Below, one piece after another: positions 33,331-42,257 of a stretch of DNA of 64,000 nt (the first letter of the stretch is position 1; each line of letters opens with the position of its first letter). The position numbers and the translations under genes were made by a program. Origin of the DNA: Haloarcula taiwanensis (GTDB lineage: Archaea; Halobacteriota; Halobacteria; Halobacteriales; Haloarculaceae). The notes beneath the pieces were generated by a model, which had not been told where the DNA came from, did not search any database, and worked only from the letters and a program-made list of their open reading frames with translations. The DNA lies in the NCBI GenBank assembly GCA_002844335.1, contig CP019154.1, positions 496,001 through 560,000 of the forward strand. Direction: 5' to 3'.

Positions 33331-34674
33331 ATGGGATTATTCGACCGGTTGAAGGGCGACGACGCACCGCGTGTTGCCTTCTTCGGCATTGACGGCGTAC
33401 CGTTCAGCCTCATCGACGAACACCCTGACGTGTTTCCGAACCTTACGGAGATGGCGTCGGACGGAAGCGCCGGCCCCATCGACAGCATCGTTCCGCCCGA
33501 GTCTAGCGCCTGCTGGCCAGCGTTGACGACCGGCGTCAACCCCGGACAGACCGGCGTGTACGGCTTCCAGGACCGGGAAGTTGGTTCATACGACACCTAC
33601 GTCCCGATGGGGCGTGACGTGCAGGCGACGCGGCTCTGGGACCGCGTCACCGACGACGGCCGCAACGCGACGGTGCTCAACGTCCCTGTGACCTTCCCGC
33701 CACAGCGCAACGTCCAGCGGATGGTGTCAGGCTTCCTATCGCCCGGCGTCGACAAGGCCGCTTACCCGGACGAACTCCGGGACCACCTCCAGGAAAACGA
33801 CTACCGCATCGATGTCAACGCCAAACTCGGCCACGACGACGACAAGAGCGACTTCGTCGAAGACGCGCACAAGACGCTCGAAAAGCGCTACGAGACGTTC
33901 AAACACTACGTCGAACAGGACGACTGGGACCTGTTTTTCGGCGTGTTCATGACCACGGACCGGGTCAACCACTTCCTGTTCAAAGACTACGAGCGCGACG
34001 GCGAGAACCAGGAGGCCTTCTTTGAGTTCTACAAACAGGTCGACGCCTACCTCGGCGACCTGCGCGACCGACTCCCCGACGACGTGACAATGGTCGTCGC
34101 CTCGGACCACGGGTTCACCTCGCTTGACTACGAGGTCCACTTCAACGAGTGGCTCCAGCAGGAGGGGTGGCTCGACTACGCGGACGACGACCACTCTGAA
34201 CTCGGCGATATAAGCGAGGGCACGAAGGCCTACTCGCTCATCCCCGGCCGCTTCTACATCAACCTGGAGGACCGTGAACCGAACGGCGGCGTCCCGCGGG
34301 ACATGTACGAGTCCGTCCGCGCCGACCTCAAACAGCGTCTCGAAGAACTCGAAGGCCCGGACGGCAAGAAGGTCGCTGACCGCGTGGTCACCAAAGAGGA
34401 CGCCTTCCGCGGCGACCACGACGACATCGCGCCGGACCTTACCGTCGTTCCGAACCACGGCTTCGACCTGAAAGCCGGGTTCAAGGGCTCCGAGGACGTG
34501 TTTGGCGTCGGGCCGCGAAACGGCATGCACAGTTTCGACAACGCGACGTTGCTCGTCGATGACCCGGACGTCCGCATCGACGACGCCGACCTCTACGACA
34601 TCGCGCCGACAATTCTCGACCTCCTCGACCACGACTTCGACCGCGCCCAGTTCGACGGTAGCAGCCTCGCCTGA
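33331..34674 (+). CDS. Alkaline-phosphatase-superfamily phosphodiesterase / nucleotide pyrophosphatase
   Basis: The 447-residue soluble enzyme starts MGLFDRLKGDDAPRVAFFGI and belongs to the type I phosphodiesterase / nucleotide pyrophosphatase group. The metal Asp is in FFGIDGVPFSL and the nucleophile region is PPESSACWPALTTG. Further metal ligands are in MTTDRVNHFLFKDY and VASDHGFTSLDYEVHFN, with a C-terminal His in RNGMHSFDN. No signal peptide is present, so it acts in the cytoplasm. Haloarchaea have several paralogues whose substrates are unknown. Confidence 0.92.
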   Translation: MGLFDRLKGDDAPRVAFFGIDGVPFSLIDEHPDVFPNLTEMASDGSAGPIDSIVPPESSACWPALTTGVNPGQTGVYGFQDREVGSYDTYVPMGRDVQATRLWDRVTDDGRNATVLNVPVTFPPQRNVQRMVSGFLSPGVDKAAYPDELRDHLQENDYRIDVNAKLGHDDDKSDFVEDAHKTLEKRYETFKHYVEQDDWDLFFGVFMTTDRVNHFLFKDYERDGENQEAFFEFYKQVDAYLGDLRDRLPDDVTMVVASDHGFTSLDYEVHFNEWLQQEGWLDYADDDHSELGDISEGTKAYSLIPGRFYINLEDREPNGGVPRDMYESVRADLKQRLEELEGPDGKKVADRVVTKEDAFRGDHDDIAPDLTVVPNHGFDLKAGFKGSEDVFGVGPRNGMHSFDNATLLVDDPDVRIDDADLYDIAPTILDLLDHDFDRAQFDGSSLA

Positions 34675-34714
34675 GGCCCCTGCTGCGGTCGGGTGATTCT
34701 GAGGCCCGGAGCAG

Positions 34715-35788
34715 TCAGAACAGGCCGTCCAGCTCGTCGTTCGTGAACTCGTCCGGATCGGTCGTTGCGCCCTGTGAGTTCGCTGCTTCTTTAGCGCGGT
34801 CCATAAATTCGTTAACCCGTTCGGACCGTTCGACGCCCGAAAGAACGATGAGCGACGCGACTTTATCCGAACCGAGTGGGAAATCCCCGCCCCGGACCTC
34901 CATACTCCCGGTCTCGTCTTCCACCCAGCGGCGCGCTCGTTCGATACCCTTTCGCGAGAGGCGTTCGGGGTCACCCGCGACGACGAGGAGGGCCGAGTCG
35001 GCCTTGACCGCGTTGGGCAGGCTCATGCTCGTAAGGAGGGCATTCCGTGTCACGCTGGTGATAGTATTGACGTTCTCGCCGGCGTCCTCGCTGGCCTCTG
35101 CGCTGGCGTACCCGATAGAGGCGATGCCGCCGCCTCTGAGCGTGTTGATGATTTCCGAGGAGTCGACGACACTTTCGCCGACCCCCTCGACTGCCTCGCC
35201 GGAGGCGAACAGCAGGCCGACGCGCTGTGAGATAGCGTCGTTGACGCGTTCGAAGCCGGCGGCGACGCTGTCGCCGCTGCCCCGCCAGGCGTCGTTGTCG
35301 ACGAGCAGGAGGGAGTCTGCCTCGCGGGCAGCGGTCTTGAGCGACCGACCGGCGTTGGCCTGGTAGAGGCCACCCTCGTCCCGGCCGGGGAGGATGCCGA
35401 GGACGTACACCGGCTTCTCGTAGATACGCTTGAGTTCGCGGGCGAGCATCGGTGCGCCACCTGAACCAGTGCCACCGCCGAGGCCGGCGACGACGACGAT
35501 GGCCTCGGCCTCGGTCGTGATGCGGCCGTCGAGTTCGTCGAGCACTTCAGTGGCGTTCTCTTGCATAATCTGGGCGCCGAGTTCGTTGTCACCGCCGACG
35601 CCGTGACCTTTCACGCGGTCCTGTCCAATGAGGGCCGTGTCTATATCGAGGTTCTGGAGGTCTGCTCGTGCCGTATTAACGGCGAGGGCTCCCCGAACAG
35701 CATTGAACCCCATGTCGTAATCGAACTGGGCAAGCGACTGGGTCACTTTCCCACCAGCCTGCCCGACACCAATCAGGACGACTTTCAT
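34715..35788 (-). CDS. cetZ: CetZ tubulin-like cytoskeletal GTPase (second paralogue)
   Basis: The 357-residue protein starts MKVVLIGVGQAGGKVTQSLA. The GTP-binding loop LGGGTGSGGAP is near residue 109 and NDAWRGSGDS near 170. It ends with an acidic tail DPDEFTNDELDGLF. Sequence organisation is the same as for the CetZ at 1-889 (GQAGGK, VKGHGVGADNELGA/VKGHGVGGDNELGA), but it lacks the Gly/Ser insert. The frame is open upstream through basic low-complexity sequence that overlaps the MarR-like gene in another frame, so the start at 35788 is chosen. Confidence 0.95.
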   Translation of the reverse strand: MKVVLIGVGQAGGKVTQSLAQFDYDMGFNAVRGALAVNTARADLQNLDIDTALIGQDRVKGHGVGGDNELGAQIMQENATEVLDELDGRITTEAEAIVVVAGLGGGTGSGGAPMLARELKRIYEKPVYVLGILPGRDEGGLYQANAGRSLKTAAREADSLLLVDNDAWRGSGDSVAAGFERVNDAISQRVGLLFASGEAVEGVGESVVDSSEIINTLRGGGIASIGYASAEASEDAGENVNTITSVTRNALLTSMSLPNAVKADSALLVVAGDPERLSRKGIERARRWVEDETGSMEVRGGDFPLGSDKVASLIVLSGVERSERVNEFMDRAKEAANSQGATTDPDEFTNDELDGLF

Positions 35789-35889
35789 ACCAGATGTCTT
35801 GTGAGGCTGACTAATCAACGTTGTCCTCACACTGTGAACGGGCGACAAGGCAGGGTAAAGCGGTTCTTGACCCAGAATACAGGGTGCGC

Positions 35890-36165
35890 TTACTCGACCT
35901 GAAGCGTGTAGATCCGTTTGCGAGCGTCGGCGAAGGAAAACCGGGACTCGATGACGCCGACATCTTCGAGACGGGAGAGGGCGTACCGAACCGTCCGTGG
36001 CGGCAGTAGCGTCTCCTCGGCGAGCTGGCTCTGCGTCAAGGTCTCGTTGTACTCCAAGACTTTTGCGACGAGTTTCGCGCTCGGCGGGAGATCGCGGACG
36101 GCTTCCCATCCGCCACTCTCATATTCGCTGTCGGTATCAGCAGATTGGATATCGGATGTACTCAT
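35890..36165 (-). CDS. Small winged-helix transcriptional regulator (MarR/TrmB-like)
   Basis: The 91 residues form an acidic N-terminal 25-residue tail and a single winged helix: LPPSAKLVAKVLEYNETLTQ, SQLAEETLLPPRTVRYALSR, LEDVGVIESRFSFADARKRI. It has only a DNA-binding domain and no ligand domain. Such lone winged-helix regulators are numerous in haloarchaea. It is upstream of cetZ on the same strand (101-base gap) and divergent from the SRPBCC gene, either of which could be its target. Confidence 0.88.
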   Translation of the reverse strand: MSTSDIQSADTDSEYESGGWEAVRDLPPSAKLVAKVLEYNETLTQSQLAEETLLPPRTVRYALSRLEDVGVIESRFSFADARKRIYTLQVE

Positions 36166-36307
36166 GGTACTACCACTGTACCCAATACAGGATGATAATA
36201 TTTTCTGTTCGATATTATGCTCTGTGGAAATGTTACGGCAAAAATCGCTGCCACGGACCCGGCTCTATGCCCGAAAGTTTACGGTCAGTACATCCGGTGT
36301 CACAGAC

Positions 36308-36838
36308 GTGGACGAAGTCGAGGTCAGCACAGTCGTGTATGTCCCACCCGAAGAAGTCTACGAGTTTCTGCTGGACTTCCCGGGCTACGCACAATACTCG
36401 GAGTATCTCGACCGCGTGGTACAGGACGGCGACGGCTCGCCGGGGACGAACTACGACCTCGTGTTTTCGTGGTGGAAGCTCTCTTACACTGCGCGCTCGG
36501 AGGTAACTGACGTTTCGCCACCGACGCGCATCGACTGGCGGATCGTCAAAGACATCGACGCCGAAGGACACTGGGCAGTCGAACCGGGTCCGGACGGCGT
36601 CCCGGCGAACGTACAGTCGGCGTCACGGGTGCGGTTTCACGTCGCGTTCGACCCCGGGTCGGCCTCGAGCAGTGCCATCGACCTCCCCCGACTGGTTTCG
36701 ATGGACTGGGTTATCGAGAAAGTCAAGCCGCTCATCCGCAAGGAAGCGACCAAAATCGTCGAACGTGTCGTGGAGGACCTCGAAGGACAGAAACGGGACG
36801 TCGATTTGGAGATTCACGCCGGCCCGGATTCGGTGTAA
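36308..36838 (+). CDS. SRPBCC / polyketide-cyclase-like lipid-binding fold protein
   Basis: The 176-residue protein begins at a GTG (VDEVEVSTVVYVPPEEVYEF) and has the SRPBCC (START-like) fold pattern: N-terminal strand, two short helices (EEVYEFLLDFPGYAQYSEYL), a beta sheet (DLVFSWWKLSYTARSEV; RIDWRIVKDIDAEGHWAVE) and a long C-terminal helix (WVIEKVKPLIRKEATKIVER). The family binds hydrophobic ligands; the ligand here is unknown. An in-frame ATG at 36230 would add 26 residues of a different character, so the start is uncertain by that amount. Confidence 0.85.
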   Translation: MDEVEVSTVVYVPPEEVYEFLLDFPGYAQYSEYLDRVVQDGDGSPGTNYDLVFSWWKLSYTARSEVTDVSPPTRIDWRIVKDIDAEGHWAVEPGPDGVPANVQSASRVRFHVAFDPGSASSSAIDLPRLVSMDWVIEKVKPLIRKEATKIVERVVEDLEGQKRDVDLEIHAGPDSV

Positions 36839-36853
36839 CGCGGTGACGGAGCG

Positions 36854-37525
36854 TTACTCGGGCGTCTCGTAGTCGCCGCCGTACCGGATGAAAAAGTACG
36901 CGAGGCCGAGCGTCGCGACCATCACGAACGAGGTCGCGACACCGAGCGTTTTCGCGCTGTTTGGCACTTCCGGCGGGCCGGAGCTCCCACTACCACCACC
37001 GCCGCCACCGGAGGACTTCGTCGGGTAGTCGGTGCCGACGACGATAGCTCCTTTCATCCCAAGCCCTTCGTGTGGTACGCAGACGTAGGGATAGATGCCG
37101 TCCTCCTCGAAGGTGTGTTCGTAGTTGACGCCGGCGCTGGAGACAGCGCTCCCGGAGTCAAGCGGGCCCTCGCCGTCCGAGACGACGTTGTGGCCGCCGC
37201 CGTTGCCCGTCCACTCGAACTGGACGGTCGCGCCGTTGTCGACGTGGATCGCGGCCGGGCCGAAGCCGAAGGCGCCGCCGTTTGCCTGCACGCCGACTTC
37301 CACTGTCGCCGTGTCCTGTCCGGTCGCATCGACGACCGAGCCATCGTAGTTTCCAACCTGGTCGAGGAATCCGCCGAAATCCGGCGGCCCCCCGCCGCCA
37401 CCGCCGTCGCCACCTTCGGTGCCTTCCTGTGCGGTCGCGGTGCCTGCTGCGGCCGACGCAGCCGTGGCCCCTGCCGCCGTCCGCAGGAAGCCCCGACGGG
37501 ACACGTCCGCTCTACCGTCTGTCAT
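36854..37525 (-). CDS. Halocyanin-type blue copper protein with Tat signal and C-terminal anchor
   Basis: The 223-residue precursor has a twin-arginine signal (SRRGFLRTAAGATAASAAAG) at residues 9-28 and no lipobox. The plastocyanin-like domain (about 60-165) has the type-1 copper ligands: His in GGGHNVV, then Cys, His and Met in YVCVPHEGLGM. A Gly/Ser linker and a C-terminal membrane helix (SFVMVATLGLAYFFIRYGG) hold it outside the membrane. It is expected to carry electrons in the respiratory chain. Divergent from the 6TM protein at 37644. Confidence 0.93.
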   Translation of the reverse strand: MTDGRADVSRRGFLRTAAGATAASAAAGTATAQEGTEGGDGGGGGGPPDFGGFLDQVGNYDGSVVDATGQDTATVEVGVQANGGAFGFGPAAIHVDNGATVQFEWTGNGGGHNVVSDGEGPLDSGSAVSSAGVNYEHTFEEDGIYPYVCVPHEGLGMKGAIVVGTDYPTKSSGGGGGGSGSSGPPEVPNSAKTLGVATSFVMVATLGLAYFFIRYGGDYETPE

Positions 37526-37643
37526 ACCTGACCGTTTGGGACTCCCCGTCCTGAATATGTCGGTTTCGAATCGGGGCAGAGCAATCACACACCAGTCACA
37601 GGTGCCGTGAAACATTTAACGCCGGTAGAACGAAACCACCGGT

Positions 37644-38393
37644 ATGTCTACCGGAAGCCACGGGGTCGTCGGCGGGATTCGTATCGACCTCAATAGATTA
37701 CACGAAACGTGGATGGAACTCGTGTATCCGCGTCAGCGAAACGCTAACGACACCGTCCTCGGCACGTGGACGCCAGACACCTCTATCGGGCTGGCTCTCT
37801 ATCACCTCTGGTCTGCGCTCGGGGTCCCAGTCATCGCGCTGGTGTATCCGCTAGTACTGTGTGGCGTCGTCCTGCGCTACCAGACCCGTCGCATCGACGG
37901 CACGGCGACCCGTCTGGGCGTTGTTGGTGTGGTTCTCCTTTCGGTCCTCGCCTGGGGCGGTCTGGCGGCTCTCGCGCGACTCGAACCGGGGAGCATCAAC
38001 CTCGTGTCAGGTGGGTTCACCGCCGTCGCTGTCGCCGGCGGCGTTGCGACACTGTCGGCTGCACTGGCTGTCACGTTCCGGCGGGTCGGTGGCCGCGGGA
38101 CGACCGTCGCGCTGGCGTATCCGTTCGCTATGACCGCTATCTTCCTGCCGCCGGTCGTCGCCGCGCTGTACTCGACGACTGTCGCCTCGGTCGTCATTCC
38201 CGCAAGCGACTCGCTGTCCCGGTGGTTCCTCTATGAGGTGCTGGCCGCCGTCGGCGTCGCGGAGTTCTTCATCGAAAACTTCGACCGGGAAGGCATCGCC
38301 TACGTCATCATCTGGCTCGGCATCTCCATCCCACTGGGCTGGCTGCTCGGCCTACTGGTGACGCTCGCGGACTTCGTCCGCCCGACTGAGTGA
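37644..38393 (+). CDS. Multi-spanning membrane protein of unknown function
   Basis: The 249-residue protein has six to seven hydrophobic segments (for example HLWSALGVPVIALVYPLVLC, LGVVGVVLLSVLAWGGLAAL, AVAVAGGVATLSAALAVTF, AMTAIFLPPVVAALYS, IIWLGISIPLGWLLGLLVTL). It has no heme-binding His pairs that match oxidase subunits. It is divergent from the halocyanin gene with a 118-base shared promoter region (TATA-like ACATTTAAC about 30 bases before its ATG). A link to electron transport is suggested only by that neighbour. Confidence 0.75.
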   Translation: MSTGSHGVVGGIRIDLNRLHETWMELVYPRQRNANDTVLGTWTPDTSIGLALYHLWSALGVPVIALVYPLVLCGVVLRYQTRRIDGTATRLGVVGVVLLSVLAWGGLAALARLEPGSINLVSGGFTAVAVAGGVATLSAALAVTFRRVGGRGTTVALAYPFAMTAIFLPPVVAALYSTTVASVVIPASDSLSRWFLYEVLAAVGVAEFFIENFDREGIAYVIIWLGISIPLGWLLGLLVTLADFVRPTE

Positions 38394-38611
38394 CGGCAAA
38401 GCCACCGTGTAGACGACCCCGTCTCCAGCGACAGCCCGGTGTTACGTCCGACGAAGTACTTTCCGAAAATAATGTGGTTTTGTCGTCTGACAGAGGGTAT
38501 TCAGACAGGCCTATACACCAGCCAACACGCAGCCCTGCCGGTAACCGAGTGGCGTTGAAATCGGAGGAACTCAGGCCGTTGTTCTGTGACCACGCGGACT
38601 GAGAGCGGCTG

Positions 38612-38797
38612 TTACGGACTGGCGCGGAACTCGCCGTGTTTCATTCCGAAGAAGAACGCGATGACCGAGAAGACGATCATCGAGGGCAGCACCATCATGA
38701 ACACTGTCGAGGAAGTCATTACCCTCGTGAGCGCGACCGCCGCGACGGCAACAATCACGACGAGTGGGGCAACCGCTGACACGAAGTCAAAATCCAT
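38612..38797 (-). CDS. Small two-helix membrane protein
   Basis: The 61-residue product starts MDFDFVSAVAPLVVIVAVAA and has two membrane helices (VSAVAPLVVIVAVAAVAL and VFMMVLPSMIVFSVIAFFFG) and a short basic tail KHGEFRASP. No function can be named. The start at ATG 38797 is preceded by an AT-rich box. The 218-base gap to the previous gene (38394-38611) holds no clear signal. Confidence 0.7.
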   Translation of the reverse strand: MDFDFVSAVAPLVVIVAVAAVALTRVMTSSTVFMMVLPSMIVFSVIAFFFGMKHGEFRASP

Positions 38798-38946
38798 ACG
38801 CCCGCTTGTGGCCGGACAAATATATTCTTTAAGAAAGCAACAGCGGCCTCCAACTGACTGCCGGGCGGTTCCGTCTCTTGTCCACACCAACACGGCGAGT
38901 GCCGCGTACCCGCTGAGGATATCAATGACGAACGTCCGCCCGGTTG

Positions 38947-39696
38947 CTACGACGGCGTCGCGTCGCCCGGTCGAACAACGATCTCCTCAGGTACGTTCCG
39001 GTCAGCAACAGCGATATCGGCTTCCTCGTCGCCGCCGAACACAACTGTCGCACCGGCCCGCATCGGCGCGAGCAATCCGGCGACGACCGCGCCTGCAGTC
39101 GTCATCGGTGCCCGAAGCGCGACAGTCGTCTCTGCGTCGATGTCGTAGTCGGCGACGACACGGCCGCTCTCGGCCATGAGCTCGCCGTGCGTGTAGGTCC
39201 TGTCGGCCGCCAGCACCGCGTCGTCAGGCGCGACCTCTCCCGGTGGCTGAAGCGGGTTCTCGCTCCACAGTTCTCGCTCGAATTGGGCGATTGTCGGGTC
39301 ATCGACCGGACCACCGTAGGCCAGTCCCTTGGTTCCTGGTCCCTGCGTGTAGCGGTCGAGCCACGCTGCCGGCGCGACGAGCGCTGTCGCGTCGACCGCA
39401 TTCGGCGGGTCCATATCCACAATCGCCCCGTCGAGCGCCGCCGCGAGGAAGGCAAGTAGTGCGTCCGGGGCGTCTCGAAGGTAGCCCGGTCGGTCCCCGT
39501 CTGTCGGCTCTTTCGGACCCACGACGACGGCGACCCGCGTCCCGTGCCGGACGCCGTAATGCCGCAGCAGATTCCCGCCTTTCCAGGCGTTCGTGGCGAA
39601 ATCGGAGTAGCTGTACGGCGTCGCCCGCTCCGGCGAACGAAAGAGGACGCCGTCGCGGTCGCGGGCCTGCGCGACAAGGTCACCGAGTACCTGCAT
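38947..39696 (-). CDS. AMP-binding (acyl-CoA synthetase-like) N-terminal fragment protein
   Basis: The 249-residue protein resembles only the N-terminal part of acyl/acetyl-CoA synthetases: PYSYSDFATNAWKGGNLLRH is the usual SYxEL region, then a nucleotide-fold stretch RVAVVVGP, and a second synthetase-like region TYTHGELMAESGRVVADYDI ... AGAVVAGLLAPMRAGATVVF. The P-loop-like TSG[ST]TGxPKG motif, the hinge and the catalytic C-terminal domain are missing. It is either a haloarchaeal family using this fold for another purpose or a relic; the intact frame favours the first. Start ATG 39696 is chosen over the longer frame. Confidence 0.72.
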   Translation of the reverse strand: MQVLGDLVAQARDRDGVLFRSPERATPYSYSDFATNAWKGGNLLRHYGVRHGTRVAVVVGPKEPTDGDRPGYLRDAPDALLAFLAAALDGAIVDMDPPNAVDATALVAPAAWLDRYTQGPGTKGLAYGGPVDDPTIAQFERELWSENPLQPPGEVAPDDAVLAADRTYTHGELMAESGRVVADYDIDAETTVALRAPMTTAGAVVAGLLAPMRAGATVVFGGDEEADIAVADRNVPEEIVVRPGDATPS

Positions 39697-39774
39697 ACGT
39701 TGTCGTTCGGCTCCACCGATGAAAAACAGCGCGGCCACAAAGCGGATGTGGATAGGGTCCTCCACTGCCTGTAA

Positions 39775-40080
39775 ATGAAACGACAGCAACAAATCGCTGA
39801 CGTACTCAGCCGGAGCGACATCGACACGCCGCCCGCCTACCGACTGCTCGATGTCGTGACTGAACTCGGTGACATTGCGGCCGCAGTCAACGAGACGACC
39901 GGCTACGGCACTGATTCGGCGGCACTGTCGGTACGGGAAGCGGAACTCGGCGACGCTCTATTTGCACTGCTTGCGCTGTGCGTGCAACTCGACATCGACG
40001 CCGATGCCGCGCTCTCGTCGGCGCTTGCGAAATACGAGGGCCAATCCGGAGCAAACGGGACATCGGCGAGCGACGGCTGA
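39775..40080 (+). CDS. MazG-like nucleotide pyrophosphohydrolase family protein
   Basis: The 101-residue all-helical protein has the MazG-type paired acidic motifs, VTELGDIAAAVNE at residues 27-39 and REAELGDALFALLALC at about 54-69, corresponding to ExxE and ExxD metal-binding helices. The first motif reads E-L-G-D rather than E-x-x-E, so catalysis is uncertain. Size suits a single-domain, dimeric enzyme cleaving NTPs. It directly abuts dnaJ stop-to-stop (convergent). Confidence 0.8.
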   Translation: MKRQQQIADVLSRSDIDTPPAYRLLDVVTELGDIAAAVNETTGYGTDSAALSVREAELGDALFALLALCVQLDIDADAALSSALAKYEGQSGANGTSASDG

Positions 40081-41235
40081 CTACAGCGAGTTCTTCAGCT
40101 TCTCGAAGAAACCTTCCTCGACGTCGACCTCCTCGCCACCGGCCTCCGCGAACTGTTCGAGGGCCTCCTTCTGCTCGGCGTTGAGGCTGTCGGGCGTGAC
40201 GACTTGCACCTGCACGTAGAGGTCCCCCCGGCCGCGGCGGCGGAGGCGGGGCATTCCCTTGCCCTCTAGGCGGAACACCTCACCGCTCTGGGTACCGCTT
40301 GGCACGTCGACCTCGACATCGCCGTCCAGCGTCGGGACGGTGATGGTGTCGCCGAAGACGGCCTGCGGGAATGAGATGGCCTGCTGGTGTTGCAGGTCGT
40401 CGCCGTCGCGCTCGAAGTTCGGGTGGTCGCGGACGTTCACCTCGATGAGCAGGTCGCCGTTCGGGCCGCCGTTCTCGCCGGGCGCGCCCTCGCGCTCCAT
40501 CCGGAGCGTCTGTCCGTCGGCGATACCGGACGGAATCTCGACCTCGAGCGTCGCGTCGTTCTGGACCACGCCATTACCCCGGCAGGTCGAACACGTCTCA
40601 TCGTATAGCGTCCCCTCGCCCTCACACCGGCGGCAGGTCGTCGTCTGCTGAACCCGACCCATCGGTGTCTGCTGGACCTGCGTCGTCTGGCCCTGCCCGT
40701 TACACTCCGGACAGGTCTCCGAGTCGGCCCCCGGCGGATGACCGGTCCCGCCACAGTCGTCACAGGCTTCCGGCCGAGTGACGTTCAGTTGCTTCGTCGC
40801 GCCGTTGTAGGCCTCCTCAAGGTCGATTTCCAGCCGCGTCTGGAGGTCCTGTCCCTGTCGCCGTCGACTGCCACCGCGCCCGCCGCGGCCGCCGCCACCG
40901 AAGAACTGGTCGAAGATATCCTGCATATCGAAACCGCCAGCGCCGCCACCGAAGGGGTCTCCACCCATCCCGCCGCGGCCGCCGCCACCGCCAGCGCCGC
41001 CGCGCTTCTCGGCCTGCTCGAAGCGCTCGTGGCCCATCTGGTCGTACATCTGGCGCTTCTCCTCGTCGGTGAGGACCTCCTTGGCCTTCTTGGCCTGCTT
41101 GAATTTCTCCTCGGCGTCGGGGTCATCGCTCACGTCCGGGTGGTACTCCCGGGCTTTCTCTCGATAGGCCTCCTTGATCTCGTCTTCGGAGGCGTCCCGA
41201 GAGACACCCAGTATCTCGTAGAAATCCTGACTCAT
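40081..41235 (-). CDS. dnaJ: Chaperone DnaJ (Hsp40)
   Basis: The 384-residue co-chaperone has a J domain (residues 1-70, HPD within YREKAREYHPDVSDDP) and a Gly/Phe-rich segment (GGAGGGGGRGGMGG). Four CxxCxGxG zinc repeats follow (CDDCGGTG, CPECNGQG, CRRCEGEG, CSTCRGNG), then the client-binding C-terminal domains. It is the type I form that partners DnaK. In this chromosome it is separated from dnaK by two short genes (a pilin-like and a HalOD1 gene). Confidence 0.97.
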   Translation of the reverse strand: MSQDFYEILGVSRDASEDEIKEAYREKAREYHPDVSDDPDAEEKFKQAKKAKEVLTDEEKRQMYDQMGHERFEQAEKRGGAGGGGGRGGMGGDPFGGGAGGFDMQDIFDQFFGGGGRGGRGGSRRRQGQDLQTRLEIDLEEAYNGATKQLNVTRPEACDDCGGTGHPPGADSETCPECNGQGQTTQVQQTPMGRVQQTTTCRRCEGEGTLYDETCSTCRGNGVVQNDATLEVEIPSGIADGQTLRMEREGAPGENGGPNGDLLIEVNVRDHPNFERDGDDLQHQQAISFPQAVFGDTITVPTLDGDVEVDVPSGTQSGEVFRLEGKGMPRLRRRGRGDLYVQVQVVTPDSLNAEQKEALEQFAEAGGEEVDVEEGFFEKLKNSL

Positions 41236-41346
41236 TCGTTGTACAAGGCTTAGACGATTGAGCTACTTCAAAAGAACGGGTTGCCGACTAGTAGTGTTCG
41301 ACCCGTACCGGGGCGCTTATTTCCGTGCCGAGGGAGGATTCTGGCA

Positions 41347-41865
41347 ATGAGTCCTGAGTCGTCGCGCGGTCACCGGGGTCTCGTCACGGTCGAGCGAGTC
41401 GCAGTCTGGGGGCTCGCGGCGCTGGCCGTCGTCGGGCTGGTCGCCCTCGTCGTCGGCCCCGGCGCTGATCTGCGGACGGCGTCCCCGTCGGTTACCATTG
41501 AGGGTGAGTTCGACGCTGAGGCGGGAGCGGTCACGCTCACCCACACCGGCGGGGACCGGCTTACCGACACCAGTACGCACGCGCTGGAGCTTGTCGTTAC
41601 CGACGCCGACCAGAACCGCTCGATAACGTTGACGTGGGCCGGGCCGGACCAATTGCCCGTCGACTCTAGCGATACGGTCGTCGTTGACGACCCGCGCGTG
41701 GACTCGAACGGTGACGGTAACTACCTTGATGGCGACGTCTCGGTCGGCTTCTACCTCGACGCTGGCGACACCGTCGCGGTCCGCTGGACCGGCCGCCCGC
41801 TCGGCGCGCCGGCCGAACGGACAACGACGCTCGATACAGTAACGCTCGGGAACGAGACCGGCTGA
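41347..41865 (+). CDS. Type IV pilin-like secreted protein
   Basis: The 172-residue protein has a basic N-terminus (residues 1-15) followed by a hydrophobic helix (VERVAVWGLAALAVVGLVALVV). The beta-rich extracellular domain with GAVTLTHTGGDRLTD and LELVVTDADQNRSITL is the typical pattern of haloarchaeal type IV pilin-like and archaellin-like proteins. A clear prepilin-peptidase site is not obvious, so surface-filament assembly is not proven. The start at 41347 follows a 66-base upstream open stretch that lacks coding character. Confidence 0.7.
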   Translation: MSPESSRGHRGLVTVERVAVWGLAALAVVGLVALVVGPGADLRTASPSVTIEGEFDAEAGAVTLTHTGGDRLTDTSTHALELVVTDADQNRSITLTWAGPDQLPVDSSDTVVVDDPRVDSNGDGNYLDGDVSVGFYLDAGDTVAVRWTGRPLGAPAERTTTLDTVTLGNETG

Positions 41866-41948
41866 CTGCTTCCTCACAGGGAGGGTCGCCAGAGCGTTTT
41901 GGAGATGCGTTTTTGGGCTTCGACGGTGGTGTTCATTCTCCCGCGCAG

Positions 41949-42257
41949 TCACAGACGGACAGACTCAGTGCGGACATACACGTCCCCGGTTCCGGTCATG
42001 GTTACTGCGTACTTGCCCAACTGAAACGAGAGTGAGACGGTACTGTCCGGCCCTGACGACTGAACAAATAGTTGATCGAGTGCGTCCGGATCGAGCGTTT
42101 CGATGAGGGGCGACAGCTCTGTTGCCTCTCGGTCAGCCGCGATCGCGACCGTTTGTACGACTGCTACTGACGGCGAGACTGCGTTCCAGTCGAACTCCGC
42201 ATGGAGGGTGTCCGGGTCGTCAGATGGCCGGTCGGGCTGGCTGTCGGACCCACTCAT
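41949..42257 (-). CDS. HalOD1 output domain protein
   Basis: The 102-residue acidic protein has the HalOD1 pattern: SVAVVQTVAIAADREATELS, PLIETLDPDALDQLF and the strand pair VSLSFQLGKYAVTMTGTGDV. HalOD1 is found alone or attached to haloarchaeal response regulators as an output domain of unknown mechanism. The in-frame extension upstream (seven residues) has no support. Confidence 0.87.
   Translation of the reverse strand: MSGSDSQPDRPSDDPDTLHAEFDWNAVSPSVAVVQTVAIAADREATELSPLIETLDPDALDQLFVQSSGPDSTVSLSFQLGKYAVTMTGTGDVYVRTESVRL

Noticed and set aside
32379-33596. A 405-codon minus-strand open frame
   Set aside because: Antisense to ppa, whose motifs are complete.
33736-34974. A 412-codon minus-strand open frame
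   Set aside because: Antisense to the phosphodiesterase gene; the true gene has all metal ligands.
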